In this document: piece after piece, positions 15,359 through 20,595 of the stretch
How the letters are laid out: every line of letters starts with the position of its first letter
Numbering within the stretch: position 1 is the first letter of the stretch
Virus record (IMG/VR): IMGVR_UViG_3300028731_000018
Location: 1-29,660 of that record
DNA: 29,660 nucleotides
Strand: one strand, 5' to 3'
DNA from: a virus
Notes under the pieces: generated by a model
Databases searched by the model: none
The model's input: the letters and a program-made list of their open reading frames with translations, nothing else
Told to the model about the DNA's origin: nothing
Program-made: the position numbers and the translations under genes

Positions 15359-15649
15359 TCAGTACGCTCTGGTGAAACGCCGCTCGGCTTTGGCGGCCGC
15401 TTGTTCGGCGCGTCGGGCACGCCGCCCGTCGCGCTGAATTTCCAGCCACACTGTATCGATCAGTGAGGCTAGCTTGTAGTTCGCATAGATCATGCCGCTC
15501 GGCGTGTGGCAATTCCAGACGTAAGAAGCACTCGGAGGCAGATGGTTCAAGCGACTAAATTGATATCCGGGTGTCAACGCGATCTGCGCCATCATTACGC
15601 GCTGTGCGTCGCTCAACTCCGCAATGTCGATCTCTTCATCTGTCTGCAT
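15359..15649 (-). CDS. Hypothetical protein sharing an AQRV-x-MAQ module
   Basis: About 96 aa from the ATG at 15649; an ATG at 15661 is possible but neither has a strong site. Reinitiation after the upstream stop, 11 nt downstream of the 15649 start, is likely. LSDAQRVMMAQIALTPGYQF near the N-terminus parallels LTEAQRVQMAQYVMAGWQFR in the adjacent gene, pointing to tandem duplication. The C-terminus is basic (RRARRAEQAAAKAERR). Function unknown. Confidence 0.65.
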   Translation of the reverse strand: MQTDEEIDIAELSDAQRVMMAQIALTPGYQFSRLNHLPPSASYVWNCHTPSGMIYANYKLASLIDTVWLEIQRDGRRARRAEQAAAKAERRFTRAY

Positions 15650-15869
15650 CAATCGTCTCATTATAGTAGCGCGCGATCATCATCAGCAGGACGCTCAGGC
15701 CGATCGCGAGCTGCGATACGTCGATCATATCATTGCGCGCTGTCCAATGTCTAATGGCGCCCCAGCCGACGAGCCGAAACTGCCAGCCGGCCATCACATA
15801 CTGCGCCATCTGCACGCGCTGCGCCTCGGTCAGCGCCTCAATGGTCGTTTCCTCAAGTGTGCGCAGCAT
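15636..15869 (-). CDS. Small membrane protein with AQRV-x-MAQ module
   Basis: 77 aa. The ATG at 15869 has AAGG 6 nt upstream. The N-terminal module LTEAQRVQMAQYVMAGWQFR is shared with the next gene; the C-terminal part (VSQLAIGLSVLLMMIARYYN) is a likely transmembrane helix. It overlaps both neighbours by 14-17 nt. Function unknown. Confidence 0.66.
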   Translation of the reverse strand: MLRTLEETTIEALTEAQRVQMAQYVMAGWQFRLVGWGAIRHWTARNDMIDVSQLAIGLSVLLMMIARYYNETIDADR

Positions 15870-16143
15870 CTGTCACCTTTTTTGCCCAGCTCATTGCCGT
15901 GGTCTTGCTGAAGAACCATGGGAAGCGCGATGGTCTGACCTGTTCATTCTCAGCGATATCCTTGGGCGGTAGCGCGATCCACAAGCCACGTTTGAGGTAG
16001 TGATCGTCGACGATGGCACCGTGTATGCCCATCATCGGCAGTGACTGGCCCTCGAACACCCAGCCGCGGAGCAGCAGTGCCGCCTCCATTGTTCGCAGGT
16101 GGTTGTGCCTGCGACACTTAACTCTTTTCGTTGGATAGCCCAT
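15853..16143 (-). CDS. Hypothetical phage protein
   Basis: 96 aa from the ATG at 16143 (a GTG at 16152 is the alternative), with AAGG 8 nt upstream. Features are a basic N-terminus (YPTKRVKCRRHNHLR) and an aromatic middle (FPWFFSKTTAMSWAKK). Not recognised. It overlaps both neighbours. Confidence 0.65.
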   Translation of the reverse strand: MGYPTKRVKCRRHNHLRTMEAALLLRGWVFEGQSLPMMGIHGAIVDDHYLKRGLWIALPPKDIAENEQVRPSRFPWFFSKTTAMSWAKKVTDAAHT

Positions 16144-16339
16144 CGTTGCCACCTTTTTCCTTGGCGATCGTGGTGGCGCGACGTTGCGCCACCTCCTGGA
16201 GGATCATCATTACACCATCGGCCATCAAGCCGCACGCCGCCATGGTGGTAATCAGCTCGCGACGCTCCGCTATCGCGTGGAGCGCCTTGCTGATCGCGCG
16301 GATTTGCGTGTTGTAGAACTCGCCATCCTCGAACGTCAT
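16118..16339 (-). CDS. Hypothetical 73-aa helical protein
   Basis: The ATG at 16339 shares ATGA with the upstream microprotein stop and has no ribosome site of its own, so translation is probably coupled. A helical, Met/Ala-rich product (ALHAIAERRELITTMAACGL, MADGVMMILQEVAQRRATT). Its codons include one of the two identical 22-bp palindromes of the window (16172-16193). Confidence 0.62.
   Translation of the reverse strand: MTFEDGEFYNTQIRAISKALHAIAERRELITTMAACGLMADGVMMILQEVAQRRATTIAKEKGGNDGLSNEKS
16172..16193. repeat. 22-bp palindrome, copy 1 of 2
   Basis: 8-bp arms GGTGGCGC and GCGCCACC flank GACGTT. An identical 22-bp sequence is at 19100-19121, outside any gene. This copy lies in coding sequence. 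Confidence 0.7.
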
Positions 16340-16476
16340 TGGGGTAACACTTCGACTGCCCAGAGGATCAGCTGCAACAGCAGCCAATAGGTGATGGCAG
16401 CGCTGCACAGCGCAAGGAACATCCCGAAGGCGCGCCAGTGATGCAGGTGCCGGCCGTAGCGTTGCTTAATCCGCAT
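16336..16476 (-). CDS. 46-aa single-pass membrane microprotein
   Basis: The ATG at 16476 lies 8 nt inside the end of the alpha-CTD-like gene, with AAAGG 7 nt upstream; the TGA shares ATGA with the next gene. A basic, His/Arg-rich head (MRIKQRYGRHLHHWR) precedes one long hydrophobic helix (FGMFLALCSAAITYWLLLQL). Positive-inside topology predicts a cytoplasmic N-terminus. It fills what would otherwise be an unexplained gap in a fully packed operon. Confidence 0.65.
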   Translation of the reverse strand: MRIKQRYGRHLHHWRAFGMFLALCSAAITYWLLLQLILWAVEVLPQ

Positions 16477-16879
16477 TGATCAACCTTTCTATGGTTTTGG
16501 GGGTGATATCCTCGCGCAGGTACAGCCCACGGCGCTGCAATTCTTCGCGCAAGTCCGCGAGTGAGTGCAGACCGAAGTTAGGCAAGCGCCTCAACTCTGC
16601 TGCCGACATTGAGATTACATCGCGCAACGTGCGGCAGTTCGCGTACTTCAGGCAATTCGCAACGCGAACGCTGACTTCCATCTCATCGGCCAGCTCGTCC
16701 AGCGGGTCAACGATTTCAGGCGGCTGCGCAGCAGCGAGCATGGCCTTGCGGAGTTTATCGTTGCGCTCAATGAGCGCGACGTTCTTCTGTGCATAGTCGA
16801 TGAACAGTCGCTTGACGTTCAAATCGAGACGCTCGAACGCTAACAAGGCGTTGTCTAGCGTCGGTATATAATTGCCCAT
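16466..16879 (-). CDS. RNA polymerase alpha-subunit C-terminal-domain-like protein
   Basis: 137 aa. Residues about 1-50 form a charged helix or coiled coil. Residues about 58-121 match the RpoA C-terminal domain: VSVRVANCLKYANCRTLRDV aligns with the E. coli stretch around VRSANCLKAEN, and LPNFGLHSLADLREELQRRG with [20 protein letters not shown]. The UP-element DNA contacts corresponding to E. coli R265, N268, C269, G296 and S299 are kept; K298 is His. It could bind AT-rich UP elements or activators, or dimerise through its coiled coil to redirect host polymerase. The ATG at 16879 shares TAATG with the upstream stop. Confidence 0.9.
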   Translation of the reverse strand: MGNYIPTLDNALLAFERLDLNVKRLFIDYAQKNVALIERNDKLRKAMLAAAQPPEIVDPLDELADEMEVSVRVANCLKYANCRTLRDVISMSAAELRRLPNFGLHSLADLREELQRRGLYLREDITPKTIERLINAD

Positions 16880-17199
16880 TACCTTGCTCCCTTGTCACCC
16901 GCACGACGGCACCAAATTGTGTGCACCTTGTCAAGTTCTTCCTGCTGGATGCGCGCCCAAACGCTCTCGTTCACTTGGTGAACGGGCATGCACAGCTCCA
17001 CTTGGGGCATTTGCTCGTCCTCATCGCTAATTACTGCGGCAGTAAACGCGATCTCGCGATCGACCACCGCAATGTTCAGCGGGTTGATCTCGCCGTGGTG
17101 CGCATGGTGCCACACCTCGAACAAGCGTCTTGCCACATGGGCAGAAGACGCCTCAATTGTCCTTGAAACTTCGCAGTGGCTCACTCGATACATGTTCAT
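16879..17199 (-). CDS. Hypothetical phage protein
   Basis: About 106 aa from the ATG at 17199 with GGAG 9 nt upstream; earlier in-frame starts overlap the upstream gene further. The sequence (MNMYRVSHCEVSRTIEASSA, then HVARRLFEVWHHAHHGEINP) has a His cluster. The core IAVVDREIAFTAAVISDEDE looks like a small alpha/beta domain. A perfect TTACTG palindrome (17031-17045) is inside the gene. Not recognised. Confidence 0.68.
   Translation of the reverse strand: MNMYRVSHCEVSRTIEASSAHVARRLFEVWHHAHHGEINPLNIAVVDREIAFTAAVISDEDEQMPQVELCMPVHQVNESVWARIQQEELDKVHTIWCRRAGDKGAR
17031..17045. promoter_or_regulatory. Perfect TTACTG-CGG-CAGTAA palindrome (intragenic)
   Basis: A perfect copy inside the 106-aa gene, encoding FTAAV, about 150 nt upstream of the alpha-CTD-like gene start on the transcribed strand. 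A regulatory site or an internal promoter element is possible. Confidence 0.6.
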
Positions 17200-17467
17200 A
17201 GCGCACTTCTCCATCTTCCAGGGTTGCAATTAGCGTGCCATTGTCGATAGCTTCCAGCACGCACTCAAGTTCGGGCCGATAGCCGCCATCGTTGGCAGCT
17301 TTCTGCTTGCGGTGACACACCCAGCACAGCTTCAGCCCGATCTCTTTCTTGTCGGCACACAATAGACAGAAGTTCAGCTCGCGATGTTTCGTGTGCCACG
17401 CCGTGATACGATTGGTGTCGCCGGCAAATGCCGTCGGGTAATTTTGCTTGTCCTGCTTCGTCGGCAT
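17153..17467 (-). CDS. Small zinc-finger protein
   Basis: 104 aa with CLLC (34/37) and CWVC (48/51), a four-Cys zinc site with an 10-residue spacer, followed by a charged C-terminal part. The ATG at 17467 has GGAG 10 nt upstream. It is in the promoter-proximal part of the leftward operon with the alpha-CTD-like gene, so a nucleic-acid-binding or transcriptional role is plausible but not shown. Confidence 0.72.
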   Translation of the reverse strand: MPTKQDKQNYPTAFAGDTNRITAWHTKHRELNFCLLCADKKEIGLKLCWVCHRKQKAANDGGYRPELECVLEAIDNGTLIATLEDGEVRYEHVSSEPLRSFKDN

Positions 17468-17469
17468 AT

Positions 17470-17547
17470 TCAGAATGCTCCTGTCATGAGGACCAGCGTG
17501 GTCCAGAGATAGCCAGCAAGAAACGCGCCAAGCGTCGCCTGTGTCAT
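17470..17547 (-). CDS. 25-aa hydrophobic microprotein
   Basis: ATG at 17547 with AAGG 7 nt upstream, TGA 2 nt before the next ATG. The product is almost all hydrophobic (MTQATLGAFLAGYLWTTLVL...). It is the first gene after the palindrome at 17580-17594. Small size makes the call tentative, but the tight fit to the next gene and the ribosome site support it. Confidence 0.45.
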   Translation of the reverse strand: MTQATLGAFLAGYLWTTLVLMTGAF

Positions 17548-17579
17548 CGTTCTACCTTGCCAGTCATGGGGCTCTCCGA

Positions 17580-17594
17580 TTACTGTGGCAGTAA
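17580..17594. promoter_or_regulatory. Perfect TTACTG-TGG-CAGTAA palindrome ahead of the leftward operon
   Basis: It lies 33 nt upstream of the first microprotein start and about 57 nt beyond the terminator-like hairpin at 17651-17712, so it is placed where the promoter of the long leftward operon should be. Likely an operator or part of the promoter. Confidence 0.65.
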
Positions 17595-17650
17595 AATAAC
17601 GGAATTTAACGGGTTTGGCCCAAGTTGCTGCCGATGAAAATTAACTAATC

Positions 17651-17712
17651 AAAAAGCGGGGGAGCCAGGGTCCTAGGCGCAAGGCCATTGTGGGTCCAGC
17701 TACGGCTCCCCC
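17651..17712 (-). terminator. Probable leftward Rho-independent terminator
   Basis: Arms GGGGGAGCC (17658-17666) and GGCTCCCCC (17704-17712) enclose a 37-nt partly structured loop; on the minus strand the stem is followed by GCTTTTTGA. It lies just downstream of the gene ending at 17743 and upstream of the next operon. The loop is longer than usual for a terminator. Confidence 0.6.
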
Positions 17713-17742
17713 TAGTTTGCTGAAGCGAGCAGGGAGACAAGC

Positions 17743-18000
17743 CTACTCGTTCAGGAACGCCATCCTGCGGCCGAAGATGGTGCGGCGCGCTTCGGAAGCA
17801 CTATCAGCCCACGCCCACGCCATCGGCTTGACCGGCCGGTTGGTGACGCTGTCAGCGACATATGCCGCGTATGCCCGTTCAGCATCGGCATCGCCAATGC
17901 TGAGATGGAACCCGGCACGAGTGCGCCGGCGGATGACCATGCGGTCGATGCGGCTGGTGGTCCGTGGGTCATGATCTGGGAACTTGACTGTGCGGCTCAT
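17743..18000 (-). CDS. Hypothetical phage protein, first leftward gene
   Basis: 85 aa from the ATG at 18000 with GGAG 6 nt upstream. Very basic N-terminal half (SRTVKFPDHDPRTTSRIDRM, then VIRRRTRAG) and a C-terminal helix with SEARRTIFGRRMAFL. High Arg content suggests nucleic-acid binding. It has its own terminator downstream and a TGCCCGACGCGGC-type element in its leader, so it appears to be a separate transcription unit next to the divergent region. Confidence 0.75.
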   Translation of the reverse strand: MSRTVKFPDHDPRTTSRIDRMVIRRRTRAGFHLSIGDADAERAYAAYVADSVTNRPVKPMAWAWADSASEARRTIFGRRMAFLNE

Positions 18001-18042
18001 TATGCTCTCCGTGGTTGAGTGACGCCGTTTGGCCGTCGCGAT

Positions 18043-18055
18043 TGCCGCGTCGGGC
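18043..18055 (-). repeat. GCC-CGACGC-GGCA leader element
   Basis: On the minus strand GCCCGACGCGGCA, 42 nt upstream of the ATG at 18000. Same element as at 1378, 5081 and 13496. Confidence 0.55.
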
Positions 18056-18169
18056 GGCGGCCCCAATCCACGCGCGCGAGGGGCTAATAGGGCGTTTATC
18101 GGCATGATGAATGGCCGCTGGCAGCGCGGGAGGCGCTGCCTTGCGCGGGTAATTGGGGGAGAGTTCATA

Positions 18170-18725
18170 TGGTAATTAGGTAGTGGTTTGGGGCTTCAGA
18201 AAAACAGGTTGCTTTTTGGTAATGTTAGGGGATGGAACCCGAGTACAACCTGAATGGGTCTAAATGTCTAAATGTAATGTCATTTTTTGGGTGGGTCGTA
18301 TAGAGGGTCGCCCTATGGCCCGTGTACATTACAAAATTGTAACCTTTTTTTCTTGATGTTCCCGGCTCCGGCTAAGTCATTGTTTTCTTTATATATTTTA
18401 GTCCATAGTACCTTAAATCAAGAAGCTGCGCTGACATTTAGCTGCCGGGCGAAAATGACCTCAGGGGCCTTAGGGCGATTCTCTATATGCCCGACCCGAA
18501 AAAACACCTGACATTTAGACATTTAAAAATTTTTCGGGCGAAAAGGTAACAAGATCAAACACTTGTAAATGTCAGCACACTTTCCCCGGAGGCTGACATT
18601 AACACACAACCGCCTATGAGCGTAGAAAATAAACGCATTAATTCGCGATGCAACCTGCCGTTGCCCGACGGGGCGAGATTGCCGGGCCGAATAGCTCGGT
18701 CCGGTTTCACACAAAGGAACCTGAC
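18170..18725. other. AT-rich divergent intergenic region with TAAATGTC/GACATTTA repeats; candidate origin or control region
   Basis: No convincing gene is seen here. The stretch is much richer in A and T than its surroundings (for example 18380-18420 and 18509-18545). The 15-mer TAAATGTCTAAATGT at 18261-18275 has its exact complement at 18511-18525. Further copies of TGACATTTA/TAAATGTCA are at 18432-18440, 18509-18517 and 18566-18574, with weaker ones at 18275-18281 and 18594-18602. Repeats in both orientations around AT-rich DNA between divergent modules fit a replication origin with iterons or a multi-site regulator region; nothing decides between these. Confidence 0.6.
18662..18674 (+). 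repeat. TGCCC-GACG-GGGC leader element
   Basis: TGCCCGACGGGGC lies 51 nt upstream of the ATG at 18726. GCCC/GGGC form a perfect 4-bp stem around GACG. Compared with the minus-strand copies the stem bases differ while pairing is kept. A second hairpin (GGGCCGA/TCGGTCC, about 18684-18702) follows. Confidence 0.5.
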
Positions 18726-19085
18726 ATGACCGCATCATCCACAACGGAAGAACCAAAGGTTAACTGGGTTGTCATCGATGTGAACGCTCTACCCGCAGAA
18801 GCTGCAAAGCTGTTTGTGGAACAAAAAGCGCTCTATCATGCCTACGTCGAAGGCAAGCTGCGCTGGCAGAACCAGATGATTAAAGACGCGGACCTTGGTG
18901 AAGGCGAAACACTCGCTTTCAACTTCAAATTTGGCAACACCAGTTACGGAGTTGTCCCGGTCAAAACGGCAACAAAGACTTCTCGCAAGGCGGTTTCGTT
19001 CGCGGAAAGCATTGCGGCCCACAAGGCCAAGGTTGCGGCCGCCGCTGCTACCGAAGCACCGCGATTGATCAAAAAGGTAGCGTAA
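18726..19085 (+). CDS. Conserved phage protein, first rightward gene
   Basis: 119 aa, ATG at 18726 with AAGGA 7 nt upstream. After a Thr/Ser-rich start (MTASSTTEEPKVNWVVIDVN) comes a helical part (LFVEQKALYHAYVEGKLRWQ), a short beta-like segment (FNFKFGNTSYGVVPVKT) and a Lys/Ala-rich basic tail. Such tails often bind nucleic acid. The family is not recognised. It is the first gene to the right of the repeat region. Confidence 0.8.
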   Translation: MTASSTTEEPKVNWVVIDVNALPAEAAKLFVEQKALYHAYVEGKLRWQNQMIKDADLGEGETLAFNFKFGNTSYGVVPVKTATKTSRKAVSFAESIAAHKAKVAAAAATEAPRLIKKVA

Positions 19086-19099
19086 TAAGACAAGGCAAA

Positions 19100-19121
19100 G
19101 GTGGCGCGACGTTGCGCCACC
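19100..19121. repeat. 22-bp palindrome, copy 2 of 2
   Basis: Identical to 16172-16193 (arms GGTGGCGC/GCGCCACC, loop GACGTT). Here it is intergenic, 14 nt after the stop at 19085, and the preceding word CAAGGCAAAGGTGGC is repeated at 19131-19145 at the start of the next hairpin. Confidence 0.7.
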
Positions 19122-19123
19122 GC

Positions 19124-19137
19124 TGCCCGACAAGGCA
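19124..19137 (+). repeat. TGCC-CGACAA-GGCA leader element
   Basis: TGCCCGACAAGGCA, 54 nt upstream of the ATG at 19192. The identical 14-mer occurs in minus-strand sense at 11854-11867. It sits between two larger hairpins. Confidence 0.55.
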
Positions 19138-19166
19138 AAGGTGGCACCCTGACATGGTGCCACCTT
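19138..19166 (+). repeat. 11-bp perfect hairpin upstream of a short ORF
   Basis: Arms AAGGTGGCACC and GGTGCCACCTT flank the loop CTGACAT. It ends 25 nt before the ATG at 19192. No U-run follows, so it is more likely a leader structure or binding site than a terminator. Confidence 0.65.
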
Positions 19167-19191
19167 CAAACCACCCGGAAAGGGCGAGACA

Positions 19192-19254
19192 ATGAGCAAA
19201 GCGATTGTTATTTATCTGCGCAAGCTGGAACTGCAGAAGTTCCGCAACGGCTAG
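19192..19254 (+). CDS. Possible 20-aa leader peptide
   Basis: ATG with AAAGGG 7 nt upstream and TAG at 19252; the product is MSKAIVIYLRKLELQKFRNG. It is flanked by hairpins on both sides (19138-19166 and 19268-19335), a layout seen in leader-peptide control regions. Too short to judge from composition. Confidence 0.35.
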   Translation: MSKAIVIYLRKLELQKFRNG

Positions 19255-19267
19255 AGCGAGAGCTACC

Positions 19268-19335
19268 CCAAGCGGGCACGAGGGTTTATCCCCCCGCCCG
19301 CTTGGACAGCCCCGCGCTCTTGGCTTCGCCAAGAG
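19268..19335 (+). terminator. Two adjacent strong hairpins, possible terminator or attenuator
   Basis: First hairpin: arms CCAAGCGGGC (19268-19277) and GCCCGCTTGG (19296-19305). Second: arms CTCTTGGC (19317-19324) and GCCAAGAG (19328-19335) with a 3-nt loop. No clear U-run follows (GGGGGCCTGAAAAT), so intrinsic termination is uncertain. Confidence 0.45.
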
Positions 19336-19369
19336 GGGGCCTGAAAATATGTAGGGGGTAAAATCCGAG

Positions 19370-19388
19370 CCTTAAGACTTTATTAAGG
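19370..19388 (+). promoter_or_regulatory. Hairpin covering the ribosome binding site of the 19393 gene
   Basis: CCTTAA (19370-19375) pairs with TTAAGG (19383-19388), and AAGG is the only ribosome binding site for the ATG at 19393. Folding would hide the site, so translation could be controlled or be temperature-sensitive. The stem is only 6 bp and AT-rich. Confidence 0.4.
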
Positions 19389-19392
19389 TGGC

Positions 19393-20190
19393 ATGGGTAA
19401 AAAGGTGTCACCCTTACCCCAACCCAGGATTTTCCCCATGGCATCCATCCCAGCCCAGCCACTCGAGAGCCTCGACTACGAGCCCTACATGGACATCCCG
19501 CGCGAGGACTTCCACGAGTTCGTTTCCGATATCGTGAAGGCGCTCACCAAGAAAAAGTTCAGCCGCAAGGATCGCATCGAAGCTGCCGAGCTGATCGGCG
19601 CCATCGCCGTCACCCTCGAGACGGCATATCATGATGCCACCCAGGCGCTCGATGGCGCAGTCACCGACTACTTCATCGATCGCTTCAAGGGCGACGACGA
19701 CAATGGTGACAAGAGGAACGCATACAGGTTCCAAATCGGCATCATGCCGATCGCCTCCGACACCCACCGTCCGATGACGGAGGACGAGATGTTCGAGCGC
19801 CGCGCCACCCCGAACGCCAAGCTGTACAAGAAGCTGGAGAAGCAGGGGCTCAGCCACGAGGAGATCGTGAAGCTGCTGTTTGAAGGCGACGAGAAGACAC
19901 GAATGCGTGATGGTGACACCCCTTCACCCTGGGCCGTGCCCCCGGGCACCTTCGACCCTGCTGAGGAGGTCGGTATCGAGGTTAGTAGCGACCCCCAACG
20001 CGATACGCCCTTCGGCGACGATGTTAACCCCGAGGCGCCCCGTGCCGGCTGGCTCGATGCCGACTGGAGCGATATACACAATATGCCGGATGATCCCAAG
20101 CCGACGCTTGACACCGCGCAGGAGCTGGGGCAAGAACACGCGCCGAAAATAATTAACGGTAATGTGGAGCAGATCACAGACGCCGCCTGA
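19393..20190 (+). CDS. Conserved phage protein of unknown function
   Basis: 265 aa. ATG at 19393 with AAGG 4 nt upstream; an ATG at 19441 has no site. N-terminal two thirds are helical and charged (IPREDFHEFVSDIVKALTKK, RIEAAELIGAIAVTLETAYH) with an acidic loop FKGDDDNGDKR. The C-terminal third is Pro/Asp/Glu-rich and probably disordered. No catalytic motif is seen. It is followed by a terminator-like hairpin, so it ends a transcription unit. Confidence 0.85.
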   Translation: MGKKVSPLPQPRIFPMASIPAQPLESLDYEPYMDIPREDFHEFVSDIVKALTKKKFSRKDRIEAAELIGAIAVTLETAYHDATQALDGAVTDYFIDRFKGDDDNGDKRNAYRFQIGIMPIASDTHRPMTEDEMFERRATPNAKLYKKLEKQGLSHEEIVKLLFEGDEKTRMRDGDTPSPWAVPPGTFDPAEEVGIEVSSDPQRDTPFGDDVNPEAPRAGWLDADWSDIHNMPDDPKPTLDTAQELGQEHAPKIINGNVEQITDAA

Positions 20191-20204
20191 ACTACGTACT
20201 AAAA

Positions 20205-20248
20205 AGCCCCCGACGATCCGTACTTCCGGGACTGTCGAGGGCTCTTAA
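20205..20248. terminator. Terminator-like hairpin after the 265-aa gene
   Basis: Arms AGCCCCCGAC (20205-20214) and GTCGAGGGCT (20234-20243) with one mismatch. On the plus strand it is followed by CTTAAAC and on the minus strand by TTTTTAG, so the better U-run is on the minus strand. It may act in both directions. Confidence 0.55.
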
Positions 20249-20260
20249 ACGGCCGGCTTA

Positions 20261-20355
20261 CCACCTAGGTGGTGGGTCTGTTCCTGAATGGGGCATCATG
20301 AGTGCTCCGGTTGGGGTTGGTGTCGGCGCGGTGGATGTATCCGCCCGACACCAAC
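20261..20355 (+). repeat. Palindrome and 11-bp hairpin in a gene-poor stretch
   Basis: CCACCTAGGTGG (20261-20272) is a perfect 12-bp palindrome. Arms GTTGGTGTCGG (20316-20326) and CCGACACCAAC (20345-20355) form a perfect 11-bp stem with an 18-nt loop. The region 20191-20421 holds no convincing gene; a 38-codon frame from the ATG at 20298 runs through the hairpin but lacks a good ribosome site. Confidence 0.55.
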
Positions 20356-20421
20356 ACCTTACTACCTTGACACGTTCCCGGCTGAGCAAAACAGCTCACT
20401 ACACAATGAAGTGATCGCGAC

Positions 20422-20595
20422 ATGATCTTGAATCCCGACAGCGTTCGACTAGCAGGCGAGCTGATCTTTGCCGCCATGCTGTTCGTCGGACTTGTGCTCT
20501 GGGCCGACAAGATCGAGAGTAAGAAGGCTGCACGCGCGCGCGACCGCGCCAAGCGGCTCACGCATAAGAGAGACGACGATGACAAACATGTTTAA
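20422..20595 (+). CDS. 57-aa single-pass membrane protein
   Basis: ATG at 20422, weak ribosome site. Short N-terminus, a transmembrane helix (LIFAAMLFVGLVLWA) and a very basic cytoplasmic-type tail ending in DDDDKHV. Arrangement and size recall spanin or small anchoring proteins, but no lipobox or partner is visible. It overlaps the next gene by 17 nt. Confidence 0.62.
   Translation: MILNPDSVRLAGELIFAAMLFVGLVLWADKIESKKAARARDRAKRLTHKRDDDDKHV

Noticed and set aside
17656-17712. tRNA-like gene, because of the GGGGGAGCC/GGCTCCCCC ends
   Set aside because: Only about 55 nt between the ends and no TTCRA T-loop or clear anticodon arm; the minus-strand U-run fits a terminator better.
18287-18511. 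Plus-strand 74-codon frame in the divergent region
   Set aside because: No ribosome site, atypical composition, and it overlaps the repeat-rich AT region.
20367-20395. Second sigma70 promoter (TTGACA at 20367)
   Set aside because: No acceptable -10 at 16-18 bp spacing.
20422-20595. i-spanin assignment
   Set aside because: No endolysin or lipoprotein o-spanin partner is adjacent; one membrane helix and a basic tail are not specific.
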